A stretch of 5,669 nt of DNA. It comes from an uncultured Anaerolineae bacterium (lineage in GTDB: Bacteria > Chloroflexota > Anaerolineae > Anaerolineales > UBA11858). Under the pieces are notes generated by a model. The model was not told the origin of the DNA, did no database searches, and saw only the letters and a list, made by a program, of their open reading frames with translations. A program made the position numbers and the translations under genes. Shown here piece by piece: positions 1-5,669 of this stretch; the stretch's first letter is position 1, and every line of letters starts with the position of its first letter. Location of the stretch: the NCBI GenBank assembly GCA_937893815.1, contig CALCSH010000082.1:1-5669 (forward strand). The letters run 5' to 3'.

Positions 1-2
1 TT

Positions 3-839
3 CACCGCCAGCGAAACGCCTCGCGTGAGGCGCGTCAACGCGCCGACGATGCTCGCCGAGAGTCCGAAGATCTGCGTGCCGAATTGGCGGAACGATTGGT
101 GGCTATTGAAGACGAGCGCCGCAAAGTGCTAGAAGAAGCCCGCCAGGAAGCGGAAGACGAACTCAAGCATGTGCGCAAGCAGTTTAAGGAATTGCGTGGC
201 GAATTGCGCCGCGCCCGCCAACCGTTAGAGATTATTGAGCAGGCTGAAGAAAAAATTGAAGCCATCGCCGAAGAAGTGGAAGCTCCCGTTGAGCGCCACG
301 AACCGGATATTACGCCAGTTCGCGGACCGGTGCGCCTCGGCTCGAGGGTTCAGCTTCGCACGCTGGGGCAAGAAGGCATCGTTCGATCCATCGGTGAAGA
401 CCGCATTGAAGTACAGATTGGTAATTTGCGCGTGCGGGCGCGCCGCTCGGATTTGGTGTTGAGGGGCGATGCTGAGACGGAAGACGGACGACAGAAGACC
501 GAAAGCGTAGGCACTCCATCATCCCCCGTCCCCCACCTCCCGTCCGCGGTCAGCAGTCGCCGCTCACGGGTCGTTGGCGCTTCGGGCGATTCGCCAGGCA
601 TTGAGCTTGACCTGCGCGGCCAGCGCACCGATGAAGCCATTGACGCATTGGATGGTTATCTCGATCGCGCTTATCTGGCACGCTTGCCCTGGGTGCGTAT
701 CATCCACGGCAAGGGAACCGGCAAACTGCGCCAGGTGGTGCGCGATGAATTAAGCGAGCATCCGCAAGTGCAGTCTTTTGAATCGGGCAAAGATGGCGAG
801 GGCGGCGACGGGGTAACAGTAGCCACCCTGCGAAGTTAA
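3..839 (+). CDS. mutS2: MutS2 family protein, C-terminal part (KOW-like and Smr domains)
   Basis: The reading frame is open from the left edge, so only the last 278 codons are present; the MutS-type ATPase core and the start codon lie outside. In order, the fragment shows a long charged coiled-coil rich in Glu, Arg and Ala (about residues 1-95), a small beta-rich KOW-like segment (about 108-153, around GSRVQLRTLGQEGIVRSIG), a low-conservation linker (about 155-199), and a C-terminal Smr domain (about 200-277). The Smr domain has the hallmark LDLRG (606-620) and HGKGTG (705-722) motifs and ends in the usual EGG-GVTVATL pattern. MutS2 proteins bind branched DNA and suppress recombination; in Bacillus the homologue also rescues collided ribosomes. 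The Smr domain is the nuclease or nucleic-acid-binding module. Family assignment is firm; which role dominates here is not known. Confidence 0.95.
   Translation, partial: HRQRNASREARQRADDARRESEDLRAELAERLVAIEDERRKVLEEARQEAEDELKHVRKQFKELRGELRRARQPLEIIEQAEEKIEAIAEEVEAPVERHEPDITPVRGPVRLGSRVQLRTLGQEGIVRSIGEDRIEVQIGNLRVRARRSDLVLRGDAETEDGRQKTESVGTPSSPVPHLPSAVSSRRSRVVGASGDSPGIELDLRGQRTDEAIDALDGYLDRAYLARLPWVRIIHGKGTGKLRQVVRDELSEHPQVQSFESGKDGEGGDGVTVATLRS
465..599 (+). other. Variable linker of MutS2 with strand-asymmetric, repeat-like DNA
   Basis: Between the KOW-like segment and the Smr domain the protein has about 45 residues of low-complexity, Ser/Thr/Pro/Arg-rich linker. The DNA beneath it is unusual. 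Bases 476-507 contain no T and are 25/32 purine (GACGGAAGACGGACGACAG and onward), while bases 514-545 are 27/32 pyrimidine with runs of C. Short inverted matches join the two sides: GCTGA 471-475 with TCAGC 550-554, and CGGACG 485-490 with CGTCCG 541-546. This looks like a degenerate palindromic repeat that was inserted in frame and tolerated, although plain linker drift could also give it. Confidence 0.4.
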
Positions 840-862
840 CTCAGGCATTTCAGATACAACTC

Positions 863-913
863 GCGCAAAGACGTCAAGCCACAAAGGGGATAAATATCTT
901 GGTGTCTTTGCGC
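863..913. repeat. Imperfect inverted repeat in the mutS2-oxidoreductase gap
   Basis: The left arm 863-878 (GCGCAAAGACGTCAAG) and right arm 898-913 (CTTGGTGTCTTTGCGC) form a 16-bp stem with two non-Watson-Crick positions. In rightward RNA both of these are G-U wobbles, so the RNA stem would be fully paired, with a 19-base loop. No T-run follows the right arm, so it is not a standard intrinsic terminator. The GCGCAAAGACG / CTTTGCGC wording resembles dispersed palindromic repeats seen in several bacterial genomes. It sits 24 bases after the mutS2 stop and 20 bases before the next start codon. The remainder of the 840-933 gap holds nothing else recognisable apart from a weak ribosome-binding site. 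Confidence 0.7.
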
Positions 914-921
914 CTTAGTGT

Positions 922-925
922 GAGG
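922..925 (+). promoter_or_regulatory. Possible ribosome-binding site of the oxidoreductase gene
   Basis: GAGG lies eight bases before the ATG at 934. It is a short but correctly spaced Shine-Dalgarno match that supports this start, together with the following residues, which run straight into the Rossmann-fold glycine motif. Confidence 0.5.
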
Positions 926-933
926 CCATTTCT

Positions 934-2337
934 ATGAAACATCCCATCAATGCAATTCTTATCGGAGCCGGGCAGCGCGGGGCAGATGTGTATGGCACAT
1001 ACGCTCTGGCGCACCCCGATGAAATTTGCTTTGTGGCTGTGGCGGAGCCCAACTCTGAACGCCAGGCGCGTTTCGCCGCGCAGCACAAGATTCCCTCGCA
1101 AAACCAATTCGAAAGTTGGGAGCCGCTTCTATCCAGGCCACAATATGGACAGGTGGCGCTGGTTTGCACGCAAGACCAGCAGCACACGGCTCCCACGCTG
1201 GCTGCATTGCGCGCCGGGTACGATGTACTGCTCGAAAAACCGATGGCAACTACGGTGCAAGATAGCCGTCTGCTGGCCGATACCGCGGAAGAAAGCGGGC
1301 ACCAATTGCATATTTGCCATGTGTTGCGCTTTACGCCACATTTCACGAAAATGCGCGAGATTATTTTGTCCGGAGTGTTGGGCGAAATTATCAGTGTGTC
1401 GCACCGCGAAAATGTCAGTTGGTGGCATATGGCGCACAGCTTTGTGCGCGGCAACTGGCGCAAAACCGCCGAGAGCGCCCCGATGATTTTGGCGAAATGC
1501 TGTCATGATCTCGATATTCTCATCTGGCTGTTGGATGATCGCTGTGAGAGTCTCAGCAGCGTGGGCGGGTTGCGTCATTATCGCCCGCAGAATGCCCCCG
1601 AAGGCGCCCCCTCGTATTGCCTGGATGGTTGTCCGGTGGCGGAGAATTGCCCATATTACGCCCCCTTTATTTACGAGGATCTGCTTCCGCTGTGGCGCAA
1701 TTATGCGGATACGTCACAAGGATTTGAGCGCGCTGTGATGCGTGCGCAGGAACGCGCTCCGGGGTTGGTCCAATCGCTTTCCGCGCTGCTACCCTCCTTG
1801 CGTCAGGTTAGCGAATACCGCGGCTGGCCGATTTCGGTCGTGGCGCAAAATCCCACAAAAGAAGAAATCCACAACGCGCTGAAATCTGGCCCGTACGGAC
1901 GTTGTGTTTATCACTGTGATAATGATGTTGTCGATCATCAGGTGGTGGCGATGCAATTCGAGGGCGGGGCATCGGTGACGCTGACCATGCACGGACATTC
2001 GCATACGGAAGGACGCTTTACGCGAATTCAGGGCGCGCGCGGCGAGCTTCAGGCAGGCTTTGGGTATGGGGGATCGTGGATTGAAGTCAATGAGCACCGC
2101 AGCGACCGATGCACGCGCTACGACACTTCGGTAGTCAGGTCGGGGCACGGCGGTGGGGACGAGAAGTTGATGGCGGCCTTTTTGAAGAGCGTGAGCGAAA
2201 GTGGGACACACTTTGCGAAGCCAAGTGCGTCCCACTTATCAACGGCGCGGCGCTCACTGGAGAGTCATTTGATGGCCTTTGCGGCAGAGGATGCGCGCCT
2301 GGGCGAGAAGGTTGTCAGGATGGCAGATTTTCGTTAG
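934..2337 (+). CDS. Gfo/Idh/MocA family NAD(P)-dependent oxidoreductase with Cys cluster
   Basis: This is a complete 467-residue cytosolic dehydrogenase of the glucose-fructose oxidoreductase / inositol dehydrogenase family. Members oxidise or reduce sugar, cyclitol or related hydroxyl groups with NAD(P). Visible features are an N-terminal Rossmann motif GAGQRG (residues 11-16), the family's EKP motif (101-103, Lys102 being the expected catalytic lysine), and the catalytic-helix motif KCCHDLDIL (188-196, with His191 and Asp194). Later come GPYGRCVYHCDNDVVDHQ (319-336) and a C-terminal SLESHLMAFAAEDAR helix (441-455). At 467 residues it is longer than the roughly 330-380 usual for the family. 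The extra length is mostly residues 215-300, which carry Cys229, Cys233 and Cys239. The substrate cannot be inferred, and the neighbours do not help. A 15-bp near-perfect inverted repeat lies inside the 3' part. The stop codon overlaps that of the convergent glpX. Confidence 0.93.
   Translation: MKHPINAILIGAGQRGADVYGTYALAHPDEICFVAVAEPNSERQARFAAQHKIPSQNQFESWEPLLSRPQYGQVALVCTQDQQHTAPTLAALRAGYDVLLEKPMATTVQDSRLLADTAEESGHQLHICHVLRFTPHFTKMREIILSGVLGEIISVSHRENVSWWHMAHSFVRGNWRKTAESAPMILAKCCHDLDILIWLLDDRCESLSSVGGLRHYRPQNAPEGAPSYCLDGCPVAENCPYYAPFIYEDLLPLWRNYADTSQGFERAVMRAQERAPGLVQSLSALLPSLRQVSEYRGWPISVVAQNPTKEEIHNALKSGPYGRCVYHCDNDVVDHQVVAMQFEGGASVTLTMHGHSHTEGRFTRIQGARGELQAGFGYGGSWIEVNEHRSDRCTRYDTSVVRSGHGGGDEKLMAAFLKSVSESGTHFAKPSASHLSTARRSLESHLMAFAAEDARLGEKVVRMADFR
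2199..2237. repeat. 15-bp near-perfect inverted repeat inside the oxidoreductase gene
   Basis: The left arm 2199-2213 (AAGTGGGACACACTT) matches the reverse complement of the right arm 2223-2237 (AAGTGCGTCCCACTT) at 14 of 15 positions, around a nine-base loop. It encodes a surface-type loop just before the conserved C-terminal helix of the oxidoreductase, where insertions would be tolerated. It has no T-run after either arm. It could be a small dispersed palindrome captured in the gene, or it could act as an RNA hairpin; lying 98 bases before the convergent stop codons, it might slow transcription from either side. Confidence 0.65.
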
Positions 2338-3302
2338 TCATCCAATAAATGCTCGGTGTGAACGATGCGACGAGTGCCGGTTTTGCAGCGTAGAATGAGC
2401 GATTCGGTTTCGGCGATGACGCCATTGTAACGCACACCGGGCAGCACGCCGCCATCGCTGATGCCCGTGGCGGCAAAATAAATGCTGCGCCCGCTCACCA
2501 GTTCATCGCTGGTGAGTATTTTTTTCGTATCCAGCCCGGCCTCGCGCACGGCGGCGGCTTCTTCGGGCGATTGCGGTGATAAGCGCCCCAGCATGGCCCC
2601 CTGCAAGGATTTGACAGCACAGGCAGCGATCACGCCCTCCGATACGCCACCGATCCCCATCAGAATATCGACATTCAAGTTGCGACTGGCGGCCATCAGC
2701 GCCCCCGATACATCGCCGTGGCTGCGGGCGATCACGCGCGCCCCAGTCGCCTGAATTTCTTCGATTAGGTGTTTGTGGCGTGGGCGATCGAGGACGAAGA
2801 CCACGAGATCGCGCACTGATTTATTTTTGACGCGCGCCACCAGCGCCAGTGTCCATGCTGCGGGGGCATCCATGCATTCTGGTACCAGCGCCTGCGCGGC
2901 ATCGCGTCCAACGACAATTTTTTCCATATACACCGCGGGGGCAGGTGCCCACATCGAGCCGCGCGGGGCAATTCCGGCAACCGCAATCGCTCCGGGGCTG
3001 CCCTTGATGAGCAGGCTGGTACCATCAATCGGGTCGGCGACCACATCCATTGCTGGACCTTCTCCGTTGCCAATCATTTTGCCGCTGTTGAGGGGGGAAG
3101 ATAACCCCAAGCGACCTTCTTCGCCCACTACGATGCAGCCATCGACATCCAGCGTGTTGAAAGTTTCGACCATGGCATGGGTAGCGGCGCGATTGGCTGA
3201 AATGGGGTCGCCACGGCCCATCCAGCGTCCAGCGGCTAGCGCCGCGGCTTCGGTGACGCGTACCAGGCTGAGACCTAAATTGGGAGACACTTGTACGTGC
3301 AT
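2334..3302 (-). CDS. glpX: Fructose-1,6-bisphosphatase class II (GlpX type)
   Basis: The product (322 residues from the ATG at 3302) is predicted to hydrolyse fructose 1,6-bisphosphate to fructose 6-phosphate in gluconeogenesis; in some bacteria GlpX also takes sedoheptulose bisphosphate. GlpX landmarks, numbered from this ATG, are SLVRVTEAAALAAGRWMGRGD (residues 11-31; split as SLVRVTEAAALAAG and RWMGRGD), DPIDGT (90-95), YMEKIVVG (125-132), DRPRH (172-176), the GGVSEGV segment (218-224), and FAATGISDG (276-284). The length is normal. Oddly, the acidic GEGE-x-DE tract found in E. coli GlpX reads GEEGRLGLSSPL here. An in-frame GTG at 3311 would give 325 residues and a four-base overlap with the permease gene. 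The ATG is preferred because GGAG at 3311-3314 is spaced eight bases from it. The gene follows the permease by five bases, so co-expression is likely. Confidence 0.92.
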   Translation of the reverse strand: MHVQVSPNLGLSLVRVTEAAALAAGRWMGRGDPISANRAATHAMVETFNTLDVDGCIVVGEEGRLGLSSPLNSGKMIGNGEGPAMDVVADPIDGTSLLIKGSPGAIAVAGIAPRGSMWAPAPAVYMEKIVVGRDAAQALVPECMDAPAAWTLALVARVKNKSVRDLVVFVLDRPRHKHLIEEIQATGARVIARSHGDVSGALMAASRNLNVDILMGIGGVSEGVIAACAVKSLQGAMLGRLSPQSPEEAAAVREAGLDTKKILTSDELVSGRSIYFAATGISDGGVLPGVRYNGVIAETESLILRCKTGTRRIVHTEHLLDD

Positions 3303-3307
3303 GAGTT

Positions 3308-5434
3308 TCACTCCAGTTGATCAATCGCTTCCAGTAGTTTTGCGTTTTCCCAGGCTAAAATACCGCCGCTCAGCACACGCACGCGCTTGTAGCCTTGTTT
3401 TTGATAAAGATAAGTCACGCGCGTGCTGCGTCTGCCGCCATGACAGACAAAAATAACGTTTTCATCCGAGGGGATTTGACTTGTATTGGACAGCAAATCG
3501 AAGAGCGGTATTGATTGTGCCTGCGGAATGTGCTTTTTCTGGAATTCGCGCGGCTCACGCACATCAATCACGCACGGCGGTGCGGCAGTATGCAGTTCAT
3601 TCCATAACTCCATTGGCGTGATTCCGGCCACATCTCCGGCGGGAATTTCAGTTTGGATGGAAAGCTCCAGCGCGTGCTCCGCTTTTTTGGGAAGGTTTTG
3701 GCATTCCATAAAAACATGCTGACGGCATTCGTAGACGCAGATCGCCGGGTCGAGGATGTGGTGGTAGAGAAAATTGATGGCCTGTTCGTAGGTCAGGCAG
3801 TGGGATTCGCCCAAGGTTCTGATGAAACCGGTGCTTTGCATTCGATCAAAAACGGGCGGGTTGATCCGCATAAAGTACACATCGCCCCCGCGCTCGCGCA
3901 TATATTGGACGATACTTTCCAGGGCGTGGATACCGCTTATATCGCATTGGTGTACGCTGTTCATGCGTAATAAAAGAAACCGTTGACCGGGATTGTCTTC
4001 AAGATGTGCCCGTAGGGTCTCTTCGATATGATTGACGGCGCCAAAATAGAGATCGCCGAGAATATCAAAAATAGCTAACTGGGGGCATTGCGCAGCTCCA
4101 GGTTGGTGGCTAAAGTGGCGGAAATTCTGGGCAGGCAGCACCGGCACAACTTTGGGGACACTGGTGCGCAAAATATATATGGCCAGAGAGATGAGTATCC
4201 CGATCATTACAGCGAATTGGAGCGGTAAAAGAATTGTAGCCAGAAATGTTGCCAGCATAGCAAAAGAATCGCCGCGGGTGCTGCGAAAAATGCGGCGAAT
4301 TTCTACGCGGTCAATCATGCTGTAGGCGGTGACGATCAGCACTCCGGCCAGTGCGGCGCGTGGAATAAAAGCCGCCAGCGGGCCGAAAATCAACATGACG
4401 AGCAGAACGAATACGCCCGAGAAAACGCTGGCTAGCGGTGTGCGTGCCCCGGCATCATAGTTGATTCCTGAACGCGTGAAAGAACCTGACGATGTGTATC
4501 CCGAGAAGAAACCGCAGGCGATATTCGCCAATCCCTGGCCGACGAATTCCTGGTTATTATCGAGACGCTGCCCGGATTGGCTGGCGATGGAGCGCGAGGT
4601 GGCAACCGATTGAATCAGCCCTATTGCGCCCACAGCCAGCGCCCCCGTGGATAGATCGCCGATGGCCTGCAAATTGAATAGCAAGGGGCTGAATGGCGGT
4701 AGATTGCGCGGCAATTCGCCGATGACTCTTACGCCCAGTTGGTCGAGCTGCAATCCGCCGACGAGCGCTGCAGCGAGGATCATACCCAGCAGGGGGGTAG
4801 GCCATTTGGGTTTGACGGCGCGCAACAGGGCAACCAAAACGATAATCACCAGTCCGATCGTCAGGCTGAGGGCATGTGTCTCATCCAGGTGCAGGCTGAT
4901 CTCTTTGAGCGTTGTGAGTAGCGCCGGGTAACTGGGAATATTTACATTGAGCAAATGGCGCAATTGGTTTGCCCAAATTAGCACTCCGGCGCCAGTGGCG
5001 AAACCAATAATTACAGAGTCGGAAACAAAATTGACCAAAATTCCCAGGCGTGCCAGCCCCAGCACCAGCCGGAAAACTCCCGCCATCACAGTCATCAGCC
5101 CGGCCAGCGCTAAAAATTTAGCAGAGCCAGGTTCTGCCAGGGGCAGCAGCACAGTCAACACCAGCAACGAGGTGGCATTCGTCGGCCCGCTGTGCAAATG
5201 ATTAGATGATCCCCATAGCGCTCCGATGATTGAGGCTACGATTGCCGAATAGAGGCCCATCTGCGGAGGAAGTTCGGCGATCATGGCAAAGGCGATGGCC
5301 TGTGGAAGCATCACAATTGCGACCGTGATCCCGGCGATCAGGTCAGGGCGCAGGTTGCCGCGCTGATAATTCCGCAAAATGAGATACGGGTGGGTGAAAT
5401 AGCGTGATGTGGAATTCCAAACCTGGGTGAACAT
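3308..5434 (-). CDS. SulP family anion permease with STAS and C-terminal rhodanese domains
   Basis: This 708-residue inner-membrane protein fuses three modules. Residues about 30-425 are the SulP (SLC26-like) transporter, with some ten or more hydrophobic segments and family motifs LPQAIAFAMIAELPPQMG (43-60), SGPTNATSLL (82-91), GLANIACGFF (301-310) and GSFTRSGIN (317-325) followed by AGARTPLA (328-335). Residues about 452-555 are a cytoplasmic STAS domain, with CDISGIHALE at 497-506 matching the DSSG-type loop of anti-sigma antagonists. Residues about 604-703 are a rhodanese domain with CVIDVREPREF (621-631) and the active loop CHGGRRS (664-670; Cys664 is the expected persulfide-carrying residue). 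A linker with Cys566, Cys570, His573 and Cys578 joins the last two. SulP proteins move sulfate, bicarbonate or other anions; the substrate is not certain here, and the rhodanese only hints at sulfur. The ATG at 5434 lacks a clear Shine-Dalgarno but lies 28 bases after the upstream gene's stop. Confidence 0.94.
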   Translation of the reverse strand: MFTQVWNSTSRYFTHPYLILRNYQRGNLRPDLIAGITVAIVMLPQAIAFAMIAELPPQMGLYSAIVASIIGALWGSSNHLHSGPTNATSLLVLTVLLPLAEPGSAKFLALAGLMTVMAGVFRLVLGLARLGILVNFVSDSVIIGFATGAGVLIWANQLRHLLNVNIPSYPALLTTLKEISLHLDETHALSLTIGLVIIVLVALLRAVKPKWPTPLLGMILAAALVGGLQLDQLGVRVIGELPRNLPPFSPLLFNLQAIGDLSTGALAVGAIGLIQSVATSRSIASQSGQRLDNNQEFVGQGLANIACGFFSGYTSSGSFTRSGINYDAGARTPLASVFSGVFVLLVMLIFGPLAAFIPRAALAGVLIVTAYSMIDRVEIRRIFRSTRGDSFAMLATFLATILLPLQFAVMIGILISLAIYILRTSVPKVVPVLPAQNFRHFSHQPGAAQCPQLAIFDILGDLYFGAVNHIEETLRAHLEDNPGQRFLLLRMNSVHQCDISGIHALESIVQYMRERGGDVYFMRINPPVFDRMQSTGFIRTLGESHCLTYEQAINFLYHHILDPAICVYECRQHVFMECQNLPKKAEHALELSIQTEIPAGDVAGITPMELWNELHTAAPPCVIDVREPREFQKKHIPQAQSIPLFDLLSNTSQIPSDENVIFVCHGGRRSTRVTYLYQKQGYKRVRVLSGGILAWENAKLLEAIDQLE
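3311..3314 (-). promoter_or_regulatory. Shine-Dalgarno site of glpX, within the permease stop region
   Basis: On the leftward strand GGAG precedes the ATG at 3302 by eight bases and sits in the last codons of the permease gene, directly next to its TGA (3310-3308). The placement decides the start in favour of ATG over the GTG at 3311 and suggests translational coupling between permease and glpX. Confidence 0.7.
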
Positions 5435-5462
5435 GATTTCAATGCGTTTGTCTGGAGGATGG

Positions 5463-5669
5463 CTAGGGCGTGGGCTGGATGATCTCTGTTTGTTGATTTC
5501 GTAAGATGAACCAGATACCGAAGGCCACGAATACCATGCCTATCAGCATCTTCGAAGTGATATGCTCGTTCAGCAAAAGCGCACCGCTGATGACCGTAAC
5601 TATTGGGATGATAAATGTGACCATCGCCGCGATGGTTGGCCCAAAACGAGCCGTATTCGAGAAGTCAAG
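5463..5669 (-). CDS. EamA/DMT-type transporter, C-terminal fragment
   Basis: The reading frame is open to the right edge of the window, and only the last 68 codons are present, ending in TAG (5465-5463). The fragment contains two hydrophobic helices. The first follows the RFGPTIAAMVTFIIPIVTVI pattern and leads into SGALLLNEHIT. The second is MLIGMVFVAFGIWFIL, followed by a short polar tail. A Pro-containing helix, then a small-residue/Leu stretch with a Glu (LLLNEHIT), then a final Gly-rich helix is the typical C-terminal end of EamA (drug/metabolite transporter) proteins, which are ten-helix inner-membrane exporters of metabolites such as amino acids. The substrate is not predictable. The gene is first among the visible leftward genes and lies 28 bases before the permease start, so it probably shares a transcript with it. 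Confidence 0.82.
   Translation of the reverse strand, partial: LDFSNTARFGPTIAAMVTFIIPIVTVISGALLLNEHITSKMLIGMVFVAFGIWFILRNQQTEIIQPTP

Noticed and set aside
885..897. A -10 promoter box (GATAAATAT) for the oxidoreductase
   Set aside because: It is AT-rich but lies in the hairpin loop, and no convincing -35 element is found about 17 bases upstream.
863..920. Intrinsic terminator of mutS2
   Set aside because: The hairpin is strong, but no T-run follows either arm, so a repeat-like element is the better description.
950..1486. A 178-codon rightward open frame within the oxidoreductase gene
   Set aside because: It is out of frame with the clear Rossmann/EKP-containing protein, and its product is rich in Arg, Cys and Trp with no family resemblance.
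1789..2235. A leftward open frame opposite the oxidoreductase 3' half
   Set aside because: It is antisense to a strongly supported gene, and its product shows no recognisable motifs.
3303..3311. GTG at 3311 as the glpX start
   Set aside because: It would give a four-base overlap typical of coupled genes, but no Shine-Dalgarno is placed for it, whereas GGAG at 3311-3314 fits the ATG at 3302. It remains possible.
2773..3456. A 227-codon rightward open frame opposite glpX and the end of the permease gene
   Set aside because: It is antisense to two well-supported genes, has a low-complexity Ser/Ala/Arg/Thr-rich product without recognisable motifs, and no ribosome-binding context. It reflects the codon bias of the real genes.
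5435..5462. A promoter or Shine-Dalgarno in the 28-base gap before the permease
   Set aside because: The gap is too short for a clear promoter, and on the coding strand it reads CCTCC rather than GGAGG, so no ribosome-binding match is present.
1..5669. tRNA, rRNA, CRISPR array, insertion sequence or phage genes
   Set aside because: No spaced direct repeats, transposase motifs or tRNA-like cloverleaf were seen, and coding sequence covers nearly the whole window.

Overview
The window carries five protein-coding genes with almost no spare DNA and no sign of a phage, transposon, CRISPR array or RNA gene. The base composition is moderately GC-rich. The gene set (a MutS2 with a C-terminal Smr domain, a class II GlpX-type fructose bisphosphatase, a Gfo/Idh/MocA oxidoreductase with a Cys cluster, and a SulP permease ending in a rhodanese domain) suggests a free-living bacterium. 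The style of the proteins and the small palindromic repeat-like pieces resemble Chloroflexota (Anaerolineae-like) genomes. That assignment is an impression from memory and was not tested.

Layout. Two genes read rightward: the 3' part of mutS2 (3-839, 5' end outside the window), then a 94-base gap holding a 16-bp imperfect hairpin, then a complete Gfo/Idh/MocA oxidoreductase (934-2337). Three genes read leftward and form a tight apparent operon in transcription order: the C-terminal part of an EamA/DMT-type transporter (5669-5463, 5' end outside the window), a SulP-STAS-rhodanese fusion permease (5434-3308), and a class II fructose-1,6-bisphosphatase, glpX (3302-2334). The two blocks converge and overlap tail to tail by four bases, with both stop codons inside TTAG at 2334-2337.

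How they may work together. MutS2 (DNA or ribosome quality control) and the oxidoreductase (probably sugar or inositol-like substrates) look functionally independent. The leftward group joins two membrane transporters to a gluconeogenic / Calvin-type phosphatase, and glpX appears translationally linked to the permease gene because its Shine-Dalgarno lies over the permease stop codon. The permease substrate (sulfate, bicarbonate or another anion) cannot be read from sequence alone. The fused rhodanese favours a sulfur link, while the glpX neighbour would fit carbon metabolism equally well.

Nothing here is a clearly undescribed system. The points most worth a second look are the SulP-STAS-Cys motif-rhodanese architecture, the altered acidic metal-site tract of GlpX, and three palindrome-like or strand-asymmetric inserts: one intergenic, one inside the oxidoreductase gene and one inside the mutS2 linker.
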